Positions 40,601 to 48,789 of a DNA stretch of 64,000 nt are shown here, one piece after another. The position numbers and the translations under genes were made by a program. Origin of the DNA: Albugo candida (Eukaryota > Oomycota > Peronosporomycetes > Albuginales); the NCBI GenBank assembly GCA_040437565.1, contig JBDOQK010000051.1:186001-250000 (forward strand). Direction: 5' to 3'. The notes under the pieces are model-generated. The model was not told where the DNA came from, did not search any database, and saw only the letters and a program-made list of their open reading frames with translations. Each line of letters starts with the position of its first letter. Within the stretch, counting starts at the first letter, position 1.

Positions 40601-40988
40601 ATGGTGCAATGCATGCGCCCGAATGGTACAAGACAATTTACTAACTCTACAGTTTGATCTTACTTTACATCTTGGACCTGGGGAGTACTTTATCATCGGA
40701 AAGAGCATACCAAAAGAGGAGCAATTTTATCAAGAAAGCGACAAATGTGTCGTAAAAGCAGTCACTGTCTCACCCAACAGCATACGCATTGACCAAAATG
40801 ACCCATTATTACCGTCCCGAGAGACTTGCTCGTTTATGGATGCAATATACACATACTCCGTTATGGCGTTTAATCTCCGCGCCGGCATATTGAGCGATTT
40901 GATCGCTGGAAGAGAGTACTCGATCCGAGTGATTGCTCAGAACGCATTGGGGGACAGCGAGCCAGCAGTGATGCCCTCAGACACGTAG
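10641..40988 (+). CDS. Giant secreted multidomain protein (FN3, filamin-like, PA14 and two unnamed repeat families), over 10,000 residues
   Basis: Exon 1 is 10641-13236 and exon 2 starts at 13292, after a 55-bp GTACGT...TTAG intron. Exon 2 is then open to the gap at 29649, from 29749 to the gap at 31073, and after removing a 42-bp duplicated overlap (31173-31214) to TAG at 40986-40988. This gives about 30.05 kb of coding sequence plus an unknown gap. The N-terminus (KPLRIWKWLLVAISVHAA, about residues 16-33) looks like a signal peptide and I see no C-terminal anchor, so the product is probably secreted. The scaffold is many FN3 domains at both ends and about seven filamin-like repeats (motif RDxFGN) in the middle, with three PA14 domains. 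Arrays of a 90-100 residue repeat and a smaller Cys module are inserted into these folds. Such domains mediate carbohydrate or protein contact, so a role in surface, matrix or flagellar-hair structure is possible, but that is inference. Confidence 0.88.
10876..11025 (+). repeat. Four tandem 13-14 residue EVQ mini-repeats
   Basis: Within exon 1, four E-V-Q-x-[IV] units follow one another: EVQLIQTS, EVQSIQTR, EVQQVSTS and EVQTITTT, spaced 14, 13 and 13 residues. Single or paired copies (EVQ, EIQ, ELQ) recur later, for example at about 11948, 12108, 13426, 13465, 13501, 15961, 16861, 17742 and 18361, usually just before a 90-100 residue repeat. The motif therefore looks like the first strand or linker of that module, multiplied here. 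It resembles no family I can name. Confidence 0.75.
11029..13040 (+). repeat. Array A: about six copies of a 90-100 residue repeat inserted in the first FN3 domain
   Basis: Copies share a GGSFxLxF start, a TxxIPFDA strand, a helix-like segment ending LxxLxxIGxVxVSR, then GPDxxxGYxWxITF, a GDIPLL turn, and a closing VxVxEIxxG. The clearest are at about 11041-11349, 11350-11640, 11650-11935 and 12771-13040; 12165-12760 holds more diverged copies. The pattern predicts a small beta-rich domain. On each side lie the two halves of one FN3 domain (about 10743-10860 and 13041-13235). Confidence 0.7.
13237..13291 (+). other. 55-bp intron of the giant gene
   Basis: Donor GTACGT, branch-like GCTAAC, acceptor TTAG. 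It removes an in-frame stop and moves the reading frame so that the split codon (c|aa) joins the PQT and APPPPD segments across the junction between FN3 domains. Confidence 0.9.
13426..14905 (+). repeat. Array B: four copies of the 90-100 residue repeat inside FN3 domain 2
   Basis: The array starts with EVQ and EIQ units, then copies at about 13572-13905 (with a CAPCDIISGC insertion), 13915-14210, 14260-14560 and 14566-14900. The third is close to consensus (SLDGSFRLSL, IPFDAS, VAVSRTGP, YTWTVTFLS). The flanking FN3 halves are about 13300-13420 and 14935-15090, and two uninterrupted FN3 domains follow (about 15094-15440 and 15451-15770). Confidence 0.65.
15961..18695 (+). repeat. Arrays C and D: about seven further copies of the 90-100 residue repeat
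   Basis: Copies lie at about 16021-16345, 16357-16625, 16880-17155, 17356-17740, 17830-18120, 18136-18360 and 18385-18690, several introduced by EIQ, EVQ or ELQ. FN3 halves flank the first two (about 15775-15955 and 16640-16790). The copies at 16357 and 18385 are near consensus (GDLPLLQV and GDMPLLLL). Confidence 0.6.
18811..19302 (+). other. PA14 domain 1, nested in a filamin-like repeat
   Basis: Begins GGLWALYYDNYW, then DFNWG, VSIRWFGKL, a SEGVRVWYNHTLVID core and KLEWSS, the typical PA14 order. It is preceded by a filamin F-strand-like segment (YKAQYQSQQVGSLRLAV) and followed by SPFRLTIVPG, a typical filamin last strand. PA14 domains in other proteins bind glycans. Confidence 0.8.
19306..23611 (+). 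repeat. Filamin-like repeats, one split by a repeat array
   Basis: Filamin/ABP280-like motifs recur: IQTRDQFGNN (about 19423), IQARDTNGNK (about 19870), VMARDQFGNL (about 20250) and IAAFDQFGNK (about 23403), with VPG and GxYxVxV strands between. Between about 21240 and 23250 a filamin-like domain seems split by several copies of the 90-100 residue repeat, resuming at FQLELVPVVSGTYSLSVRV. A Cys module (LCREC) sits at about 20512. Confidence 0.6.
23614..24030 (+). other. PA14 domain 2, nested in a filamin-like repeat
   Basis: Starts GGLTAFLYPSGEF and continues with DFDW, FCMEWIGEL, TDGVVSFSLDEQEL and NLKWMPSS. Filamin-like FIVSFTPQHTGEAELIIH lies before it and NTPFSILTVAG after it, the same seam used by domains 1 and 3. 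It is more diverged than the other two. Confidence 0.7.
27919..28370 (+). other. PA14 domain 3, nested in a filamin-like repeat
   Basis: Starts NGIVGQYFTNRWLYG, then DFEWEDGW, ISVRWTGYI, HSVRLWIDDTLILNG and LQLLWSSSS. The strand before (YLATYTASRAGSYNLSIQIAG) and after (KSPFPVSIQG) belong to one filamin-like repeat. FN3 domains take over directly afterwards (PGPPLNVSL). Confidence 0.8.
29649..29748. other. Assembly gap (100 N) inside the giant gene
   Basis: No flanking duplication is visible. The frame ends with two bases of a codon before the gap and resumes at the third base after it, so the true missing length should be a multiple of three. Confidence 0.9.
31073..31172. other. Assembly gap (100 N), probable unmerged overlap of 42 bp
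   Basis: 31031-31072 is repeated exactly at 31173-31214. Merging the copies keeps the reading frame open, so the gap is probably false. Confidence 0.9.
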
Positions 40989-42960
40989 CATAAAATAAGT
41001 CAGAAAATTCAGAAAGGAGATTAGACTTTAAGTCATATTGATTGGTTGGTGCGGGTAGAGCTGGTGGTCTAGATAGATGCCACCGTAGACGAGAAGATAG
41101 TAGCTGCTTCCATAAGGATACGATCGTCGTCACAACTAGCTGATCTTACTCGGGCGTAAGTACCTCAGCTTGAGATGTCTTCAATTGCTAATCAGATCAA
41201 AGTCATAAAGCACTGAAGAGAGTCATGGAACTTGGGCGTCTTCGTGGTAGATGAAACGAATCCACCTATGATTGCACAAGAGAAGCAGACAAGTAAGAGA
41301 TGTCCAGTCTTCCGTGGTCAACCATCCGATGGAAATACCTGATAATGAATGGATCGCATCTATTGTCAATGGTAGGCAAGACTACATTGCGATTGCTGTC
41401 ATCATGGAGAGCACGGAACTACCTCGTCATCAAGCAAACGAATACTGTGTCTGTGTCGAAAGNNNNNNNNNNNNNNNNNNNNNNNNNNNNNNNNNNNNNN
41501 NNNNNNNNNNNNNNNNNNNNNNNNNNNNNNNNNNNNNNNNNNNNNNNNNNNNNNNNNNNNNNGACCAAAATGACCCATTATTACCGTCCCGAGAGACTTG
41601 CTCGTTTATGGATGCAATATACACATACTCCGTTATGGCGTTTAATCTCCGCGCCGGCATATTGAGCGATTTGATCGCTGGAAGAGAGTACTCGATCCGA
41701 GTGATTGCTCAGAACGCATTGGGGGACAGCGAGCCAGCAGTGATGCCCTCAGACACGTAGCATAAAATAAGTCAGAAAATTCAGAAAGGAGATTAGACTT
41801 TAAGTCATATTGATTGGTTGGTGCGGGTAGAGCTGGTGGTCTAGATAGATGCCACCGTAGACGAGAAGATAGTAGCTGCTTCCATAAGGATACGATCGTC
41901 GTCACAACTAGCTGATCTTACTCGGGCGTAAGTACCTCAGCTTGAGATGTCTTCAATTGCTAATCAGATCAAAGTCATAAAGCACTGAAGAGAGTCATGG
42001 AACTTGGGCGTCTTCGTGGTAGATGAAACGAATCCACCTATGATTGCACAAGAGAAGCAGACAAGTAAGAGATGTCCAGTCTTCCGTGGTCAACCATCCG
42101 ATGGAAATACCTGATAATGAATGGATCGCATCTATTGTCAATGGTAGGCAAGACTACATTGCGATTGCTGTCATCATGGAGAGCACGGAACTACCTCGTC
42201 ATCAAGCAAACGAATACTGTGTCTGTGTCGAAAGCAGCTGTAAGCATCTCCTCAAGCCCTGAGATAAAAGCTGCTTACCATGCAAACAAGTTTTCATTTC
42301 AAGCCTTTTATTGCCCCTTAGCTCTTTCTCGCCACTCTCAAAATTACTGTGTGCCAAACTCCCACTTCCGCATTTCGCATACAGCCCAATAAAGTCGAAT
42401 GTCTTTGCTTCTTGGGCGAAACATCAATGCATCGTACTCTTCCTTGCCATGCTTCATAATGCAACAGTATCCTCTACGATCCCATCGTTAATTGTTACTG
42501 ACTGCCTCGACTATGATGAGAGGAAAAAGTGTGCTTCCATGTGCCCCCAATATGTTATGATGTTGAGATATTGATGATGATACCGTACAACGCGGAAGGA
42601 AATTTGTAGCAACTGCACCAAGGCGATAATGTCAAGCAGATTGGCATACAGTGGGTGCATCACCCGCTATCAAATCACATATCGAATTATGTCGTAATCT
42701 CACAGAGACATCTTAAAGGTTTGTGTGTAACTTGGCTGCTTTCAAAAGTCTGAATTTGTGGCATCGAAAAATCATGACTACTTCTTTGTTAAAGAGACCC
42801 TGTATCAAGGCGGGAGGATCACCGGAGCAGACGATGGGGTGATTGACCATAAGAATATGATATCGAGCAGAATAAGTACTACAAAGTGGATGCCATAGAT
42901 CGCGGAACAGTGACTCTAACGAGCCAAAAGTACAAGGAAGCAGAGCATTTGAGTAATTGT
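40989..42960. other. 3' flank of the giant gene plus gap and duplicated copy
   Basis: 40791-41462 is repeated without visible difference at 41563-42234 across a 100-N gap (41463-41562). The second copy carries the last 66 codons of the giant gene (41563-41760) and its 3' flank again and is best read as an assembly artefact. A frame at 42044-42262 (and 5' part at 41272) is open but has no recognised domain. Nothing else supported to 42760. Confidence 0.7.
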
Positions 42961-43480
42961 ACTTGAGCCTGAAACATAAAGTAGATCATTTACAAATGAT
43001 TGTTGAGCTTGACGGAAGTCTCAAAAGAAGGTGGCGAATATGAGAAAGCTTGAAAAGTACAAACAGAGGTATTTCCATTTGTGATAAAATTCAATTCTTC
43101 AGCGCCTTTGATAAAAACTAGTGTANNNNNNNNNNNNNNNNNNNNNNNNNNNNNNNNNNNNNNNNNNNNNNNNNNNNNNNNNNNNNNNNNNNNNNNNNNN
43201 NNNNNNNNNNNNNNNNNNNNNNNNNTTGAGCCTGAAACATAAAGTAGATCATTTACAAATGATTGTTGAGCTTGACGGAAGTCTCAAAAGAGGGTGGCGA
43301 ATATGAGAAAGCTTGAAAAGTACAAACAGAGGTATTTCCATTTGTGATAAAATTCAATTCTTCAGCGCCTTTGATAAAAACTAGTGTAGCAAATACACTT
43401 CGCATGAGCGATCCGATCCTTTCGAACGACTTGAACCAGGAGAATTATACGCTGGAGGAAGAACGTAGTGATAGATACTG
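42760..43480 (+). pseudogene. Decayed or misassembled coding stretch, unknown protein
   Basis: Translation shows coding-like pieces in different frames: HDYFFVKETLYQGGRITG near 42773, then YKVDAIDRGTVTLTSQKY near 42880, and, after in-frame stops, FPFVIKFNSSAPLIK near 43070 and again at 43333, continuing to about 43480. The pieces look like parts of one protein, but frame changes and stops interrupt it and introns do not explain them. A gap with a 163-bp duplicated overlap (42963-43125 and 43226-43388) lies inside. No family recognised. Confidence 0.3.
43126..43225. other. Assembly gap (100 N), probable unmerged overlap of 163 bp
   Basis: The 163 bases before the gap recur after it with one visible difference (A at 43029, G at 43292). 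Confidence 0.9.
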
Positions 43481-43566
43481 AGTCCGCTCGATTTTGGCCT
43501 GAACCCATTGAAGATAGACCCATGTTTTAAGGAATTTACAATATTTAGCTGACCCAACTTTTTTTC

Positions 43567-43920
43567 CTAGGACACGCAAAGAGACTCTGTCAGCAGAATT
43601 AGGGTCGAAAGAGACTCTGCTCCATTACCTGACCATTCAAAAGATCTTTTCGCTTCCTCATAAGTCTTTTTTACTTCATCCAGATATCCATATGCATGTA
43701 CATTTTCATTTCTTTTTTCGAATTCTTTTTGACGATCTGAATATGTGAGCAATCGACATTTATTTTCGTATTCATATGGTAAAGCCAACGCGAATTCGAT
43801 CGCGGTCGAATGCGATTGGAATAAAGGATGTGGATATTCACGGCCAACAACTGAATGTGGCCAACTCGAAAGCAGTATTAGTCCGGCGATTGCAATTCTT
43901 TGAAGTGTGATACGGGCCAT
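43567..43920 (-). CDS. Small secreted protein, candidate effector
   Basis: A 117-codon single frame. Residues 1-26 form a clear signal peptide (basic start, hydrophobic IAIAGLILLSS core, likely cut after VVG). The mature part, about 91 residues, is hydrophilic and helix-prone with a charged middle (EVKKTYEEAKRSFEW) and two Cys. No transmembrane segment or known domain. It lies in the repeat-rich accessory part of the window, a common setting for oomycete secreted proteins. A TCACTTTG motif about 50 bases upstream of the ATG loosely resembles the oomycete initiator element. The 3' end could be extended by splicing, as GTGTCCTAG overlaps the stop region. Function unknown; effector status is inference from secretion, size and location. 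Confidence 0.6.
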   Translation of the reverse strand: MARITLQRIAIAGLILLSSWPHSVVGREYPHPLFQSHSTAIEFALALPYEYENKCRLLTYSDRQKEFEKRNENVHAYGYLDEVKKTYEEAKRSFEWSGNGAESLSTLILLTESLCVS

Positions 43921-44217
43921 TCTGATAATTGATTCAGTTTGGGTGGTGGAGAGAATTTTTCAAAGTGAAAGCGCTATCGCAGCCAAATTTGCTTTCGCGC
44001 GCGATGATTGCGTGTACATGCGAGGGTGTTGTACTTTTATTATGCGAATCTGTACATCAGCCTTAAGCATAGGGTAAACACCGGAAAGTTGTACAACTTA
44101 CGTAGGGTAAACAGACGAGGCAATGGAGTATTTTGACTTTGTGCCAATTGAAGGTCCAGGAAAATGGGTTTCACAATAAGAAACGAGACAAATGCAAAGT
44201 CAAACGCAATATCCTTC

Positions 44218-44512
44218 CTTTTCTAGCTAATCTCCAACACTTGGCTCCTTGGTCTTCTAATAAAGTCCCACGATGTTCCTCATTTCTTGGTAAACTCCAC
44301 ACATTCTCCTTCATTTTCTGATGATATTCAACGCTCTTCCTGCTTTCCTGGTAGAATCTAGCACGTGCTACTGAGCTTTCTGATAAAATCCAAGGCTGTC
44401 CCTACTCTTCGATTATTTGATGATTTAAACACTGCCGCATGCTCCTGATAGACTCTGGTACATAGCTCTTGAATTATTGATGAAATTGAACTTGTTTCTT
44501 CAGTTTTGCACC
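44218..44512. repeat. Degenerate tandem array of 30-34 bp units
   Basis: About nine units can be aligned by eye, each starting near TTTC[TC]TG[AG]TA, then A-rich, then a TCCAACxC-like part and a CTTCCT-like end. Unit starts are near 44218, 44252, 44282, 44313, 44343, 44376, 44407, 44442 and 44472. Identity between units is moderate, so it is an old minisatellite or the relic of a coding repeat of 10-11 residues. Confidence 0.5.
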
Positions 44513-45357
44513 TAGATCGCTTGAGTCACAAGCGCTGACAGGATAGTAGTTGAGGGCGTCATTCTAATGACTCTATATTTGTAGCAGATAGATACGTTAT
44601 AAGCAACAACTCAATGGCGCATCATAGTCACAGACAACACATTACTAAACTAGCCGTGCTTGAGACAAACTAATTCATCAGCTATAGTCGGTGACCTTTA
44701 CAAGCCATCATTCAGAATAAATCGTATCGTACACTCACGTCCTAATCGATTATTGAGGAATAGAATGACGTAACTTGGATCAATTGTTGACATCACCGCC
44801 TTTAGAATATAATCTAGTCTTCCAGATCAGTCTGATTTATTTCAAAAAGGCGCCTCATGTTTGTCTATGTTGATGACTTTTGTTGTGCATCGATTGCGTC
44901 GCCTTCCATTACTCTACCATAGTTGTTATATTTTCAACATGGTCCACCTCAAGTGGATGCCAATAGCTTTTGTGAAATTCGCGAGGGTACCTATACATTG
45001 CGCGTGGTGTAGAGTAATTTAGCGAACAACCAGCTTCGCCAACCAATTGAACACTTTGAACCGCTTTTTGGTAATTTCTCATGCAACAGTCAATCTGATG
45101 AAAAATCATACGCAGGAACCAATTGCGTGGATTTTGAAATGCGCTACCAGTCAATCGTCGTCGAGCTTGCATTATGAGTTCATTGCCATTGCATAATGAA
45201 AAAGCATGTAGAGGCTATCGTTATAGCAGATGGGCGAATGCAGGGAACCCTGGCTTCTACGCACGTATCATTGATGGATAAAGGTTCAAATGGAAGGATG
45301 AGAGGTATCTTGTATATTCAATTGCCATTCTGCTTGAGATATCTCTCGATGATTGAA
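44513..45357. other. Intergenic, no supportable gene
   Basis: Short frames only; the longest, 45172-44909 on the minus strand, has 87 codons and no recognisable domain. A short plus-strand FVYVDDF near 44856 recalls a reverse-transcriptase box, but nothing around it supports an element. Confidence 0.4.
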
Positions 45358-45365
45358 TATCCATA

Positions 45366-45685
45366 GGGAATTCCTAAACTCAACCTCGCTTCTTCCTAAC
45401 TCACCCCATGCATTTTATTAGCCAATCATATTTCATGATTTTAATGAATCATTTTTCACTTTTAAAAAGTGGAACTTGCAAGACACAACCGGCACCTCCT
45501 GGCATCATGTCCTGTTGCTTGACAAATACTGCATCTGGAAAGGCGACGGGTTTGTGGATTAGAAATCCGAGTTTGATTTACTGCCTGGACATATTCAATG
45601 GCTAAGTCCATTATTTAAATATGATTGGCTAAAAAAATGCATGGGGTGAGTTTAGGAAAAAGCGAGGGTGAGTCTAGGAATTCCC
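45366..45685. mobile_element. MITE, 320 bp, 68-bp terminal inverted repeats, 8-bp target duplication
   Basis: Left inverted repeat 45366-45433 and right 45617-45685 start GGGAATTCCTA and match along their whole length with about four mismatches and one single-base indel. The flanks carry the exact direct repeat TATCCATA (45358-45365 and 45686-45693). The inside has no transposase coding. An 8-bp duplication suggests a hAT-type (or P-type) transposase acting in trans; the superfamily is inference. The near-identical arms suggest a fairly recent insertion. Confidence 0.88.
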
Positions 45686-45693
45686 TATCCATA

Positions 45694-48278
45694 GTGTGGG
45701 GGAAAACATAAATACTCGCAAGGAAAGAATGAGCTGGTACCACATTGCAAGCCCATTTTATAGAAGAGACACGTTCAAATAATCTTCTCAGACACATTTC
45801 ACGCTTTCAAAGCGCTTTTCTCGTAAAGCAAGTAGCGGCAATTCAAGCAATCATCCCAACCATCGTGACATCACAAAGTGATCATTGACACCATTCAGAA
45901 CCAGCTACAAGCCAAAGATCTGGCTCGACCATGCCGCTATATCTCGTGGAGTTGTAATTGCGCGCACATATTGAGGATTATCAGGAACGCATGCGAACCA
46001 GGTAGAATCAGGGGCATCTTTGGCTTCAGCTGAGCCAAATCAAGTTACCAATTTGACAGCCATACATTTGATAACGGAAGTAGCTTCGATGCAACATCTT
46101 CCAAATTCGACCTCAACTCAACCTTCGCGTTCCCAATAACATAAATATAGAAGAATGGTCAGTGTGATGGGACAAGCTTTCCAACGTAACACCAATAAGC
46201 CAAACACTTACCAGGACACGTCGAAGACCCAGTTTGGTATGCGTTTGGTGCTGCAAAAAGCTGATAAAGTGAGTCAGTCAAATCGCTTTGCTAACACAAA
46301 CATGCAAGGAGATGGGATTCATCGTCAAGATGACTTGAAGAAATTCCAGCGACAAAGTTGTTTGGGTGTTTTATGGACTTGAACTCTTGAGGAGTTGGAA
46401 AATCAGATTTTGGAATTTTGTGATACTAATAGCTGGTTGTCGCAATATCATGATAACAAAGAGCTTTTCTGCGACAACAAAACTGAGGTTTTGGCAGTCA
46501 AGATTCTGAGACGTTGTAGAATAACACTAGGTCTTTTTCCATGCTCTTCAATCACTCCCGCCCGACTGAGTCATTGTCGAACAACAGTTTGCCACAATCG
46601 AGAAACATGTGTCGGATAGTTCTTTGTCTCCAATAGCTTCATTGTATTAAGCCGCATGAAGTGATCCACGAACGTCGACGAAGCTACTAGTGTTCGAAAT
46701 AGCTTTTTTTATTTGCCGTTTACGGCGGCTTCCCTGGGGACGGTATCTTGGGCGTTTGCAGCACAGAGCATTTATCTATGGCAAAATGTATCTCTCGTCT
46801 TTGCTTCTCTTCGATCGTATTCTTTTCAAGTGGAAATCGAGTCAAGATATCGTCCATGCAACCTCGCGTAATATCCACGAGAAATAGCCTCCGCATTCAA
46901 GCACGGAACGAGGTTCAAATGATGCCCAACACCTTGTCGATTTCGAATTCTCTTTGGTACATACATNNNNNNNNNNNNNNNNNNNNNNNNNNNNNNNNNN
47001 NNNNNNNNNNNNNNNNNNNNNNNNNNNNNNNNNNNNNNNNNNNNNNNNNNNNNNNNNNNNNNNNNNTGCAGCACAGAGCATTTATCTATGGCAAAATGTA
47101 TCTCTCGTCTTTGCTTCTCTTCGATCGTATTCTTTTCAAGTGGAAATCGAGTCAAGATATCGTCCATGCAACCTCGCGTAATATCCACGAGAAATAGCCT
47201 CCGCATTCAAGCACGGAACGAGGTTCAAATGATGCCCAACACCTTGTCGATTTCGAATTCTCTTTGGTACATACATCCGGCTTGTAGCGGCATGTGTACT
47301 CGAAGACCAAAGAATTTCGCTGAGCATGCTTTACCGTCTCTGTCATTCCCGCAGAGCTGTACCAGTGCCAGCCCCTTTTCACAGTGCAGTCGTTTGGATT
47401 GTACGTTTACATCAAAGATCACAACGCGAGCACTGTGTTTTCTGAAATGTACTGCCACTGTATATTGCCGTGCTTATGACCAGCTTGAGAGGCTTCAGAA
47501 GCATTTGTAACCCAAAACTCATTCTGTTCTTTTGTGTCAATGCTCGGTACTCTTCCACTTGTTCTAGCGCTAGTTTTGATCGAAAGGGAGCGATACGACT
47601 GCAGTCGGATAAGAATATCTCCAAGAGAACACCGGCCGTCATGTACTCGATGCACGATGAGTTTGAAAAATGACTAGATACCTAATCTGGCACCTAACGT
47701 GTGTGACACCAACTCTTTTAAAGAAATCTGAGCGTTCAGGATGACCAAGCCAGCTTCATGTGACATTTGTGTAGTTTATCAACTTTCTGCTTCACTGTCA
47801 TTTCTTGCTCCAAATTACTGAGTGGAAGCTGCATGTTCGCTATTTGGATTCTCGGACTTTTATGGACGCGAAACACATGCTGGGTACGTTGGTGACGACA
47901 AAGATTGTGCTTTTTACTCTGTGATCATCTGCTGCTTTTCAGTAGAGTGAACCTCGAAATGAACTCGGGTTCCCAGTCAACTTTTTGGAACGAGGCACCA
48001 CTACCTTTTGAAGACGACGTTTTTGAATCTTCTTCCGTAATTCGAGTAAACGCTTTATCGCTTCACTTACCTCAGCTTTTTTGTATCTTTTCATCGGAAC
48101 TGCGCTGTATGCATGTGTTTGAAGTCGCTCACACGGACAAGATGTCTGAGTTGTGACTATTGCCCGTGCCCGCCACTAGGTCTTTCTGTTGCATGACGAA
48201 TCGCCCGTACGCTTCTGTTTGACTACTTTCGTATCCACTGGCGCTTCTTTTTCCTCCATAAAAGCTGAATCACGCTTC
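45694..48278. other. Accessory intergenic DNA with gap and possible gene fragments
   Basis: Short frames on both strands (for example 46155-46382 plus, 47642-47412 minus) with no domain I trust. 46757-46966 is repeated at 47067-47276 across a 100-N gap (46967-47066), a probable unmerged overlap. On the minus strand, 48270-48130 and about 48053-47940 read as Ser-rich, coding-like exons that could be the remains of a host gene next to the transposon insertion, but splice joins are uncertain. Confidence 0.35.
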
Positions 48279-48508
48279 TATAGTGCACGACACCTATAAC
48301 CAGCACCTCCGCCCGGTGCGCGAGATTTTTTTGAGACACCCAATTACCCACTTGAACAAAAATATCTCTCTATATCTTAAAAGTATATTGCCGTGGCTTT
48401 CTGGCAATAGAGTCGGATTTTGGAAAATTTAGTTTTGATGAAGTTAAAAGCCTTTGAAGTTCGGCAAATTTTTGTGATTATGTATGGAGGTATGGTAATT
48501 TGGCCGGA

Positions 48509-48607
48509 CATCTAAAAATAGATTACTTTTTTTAACCAATTAGAAAGGACCACCTAAAATAGATAATTGTTTTAGCCAATTAGAAAGGACCATTTAAAAA
48601 TAGATAG
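48509..48607. repeat. Subterminal tandem repeat, left side of the transposon
   Basis: The block AACCAATTAGAAAGGACCA followed by an A-rich tail with ATAGAT occurs twice (about 48534 and 48573, the latter with AGCC in place of AACC), and a partial third tail precedes them. Such repeats can be transposase binding sites. Confidence 0.65.
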
Positions 48608-48789
48608 TGTGTTAGAAATCTGATACAGACTTACATATTTTCTTTGTTGGTTATGTGTATATCTGTAATCTAGTTTAAAAGTGCNNNNNNNNNNNNNNNN
48701 NNNNNNNNNNNNNNNNNNNNNNNNNNNNNNNNNNNNNNNNNNNNNNNNNNNNNNNNNNNNNNNNNNNNNNNNNNNNNNNNNNNNGCATG

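Larger units (their letters stand above)
24418..40880 (+). repeat. Dispersed Cys module (C-x2-C-V-T) in the giant protein
   Basis: A module of about 80 residues opens with C-x2-C and continues with a leucine-rich strand, often an L-x-x-G-[DE] turn, and one or two further Cys. In this span the starts are CSACVT (about 24421), CSACVT (about 32457), CTGCVI (about 33331), CLNCVT (about 34108) and CNACAR (about 40605); CRECVW at about 20515 is a sixth. Cys-free relatives with an FxxGDxI core occur, for example near 27120 and 36060. I cannot assign a known family. Confidence 0.5.

Noticed and set aside
41272-41760. Frame that joins a leader to a second copy of the giant protein's C-terminus
   Set aside because: It runs through 100 N and the copy is an unmerged contig overlap.
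44850-44915. Short FVYVDDF translation like a reverse-transcriptase box
   Set aside because: Only seven residues match, and no other retroelement domain or terminal repeat is visible nearby.
46150-47660. Scattered short frames on both strands as a possible retroelement
   Set aside because: No domain could be recognised with confidence, and part of the region is a duplicated contig end.
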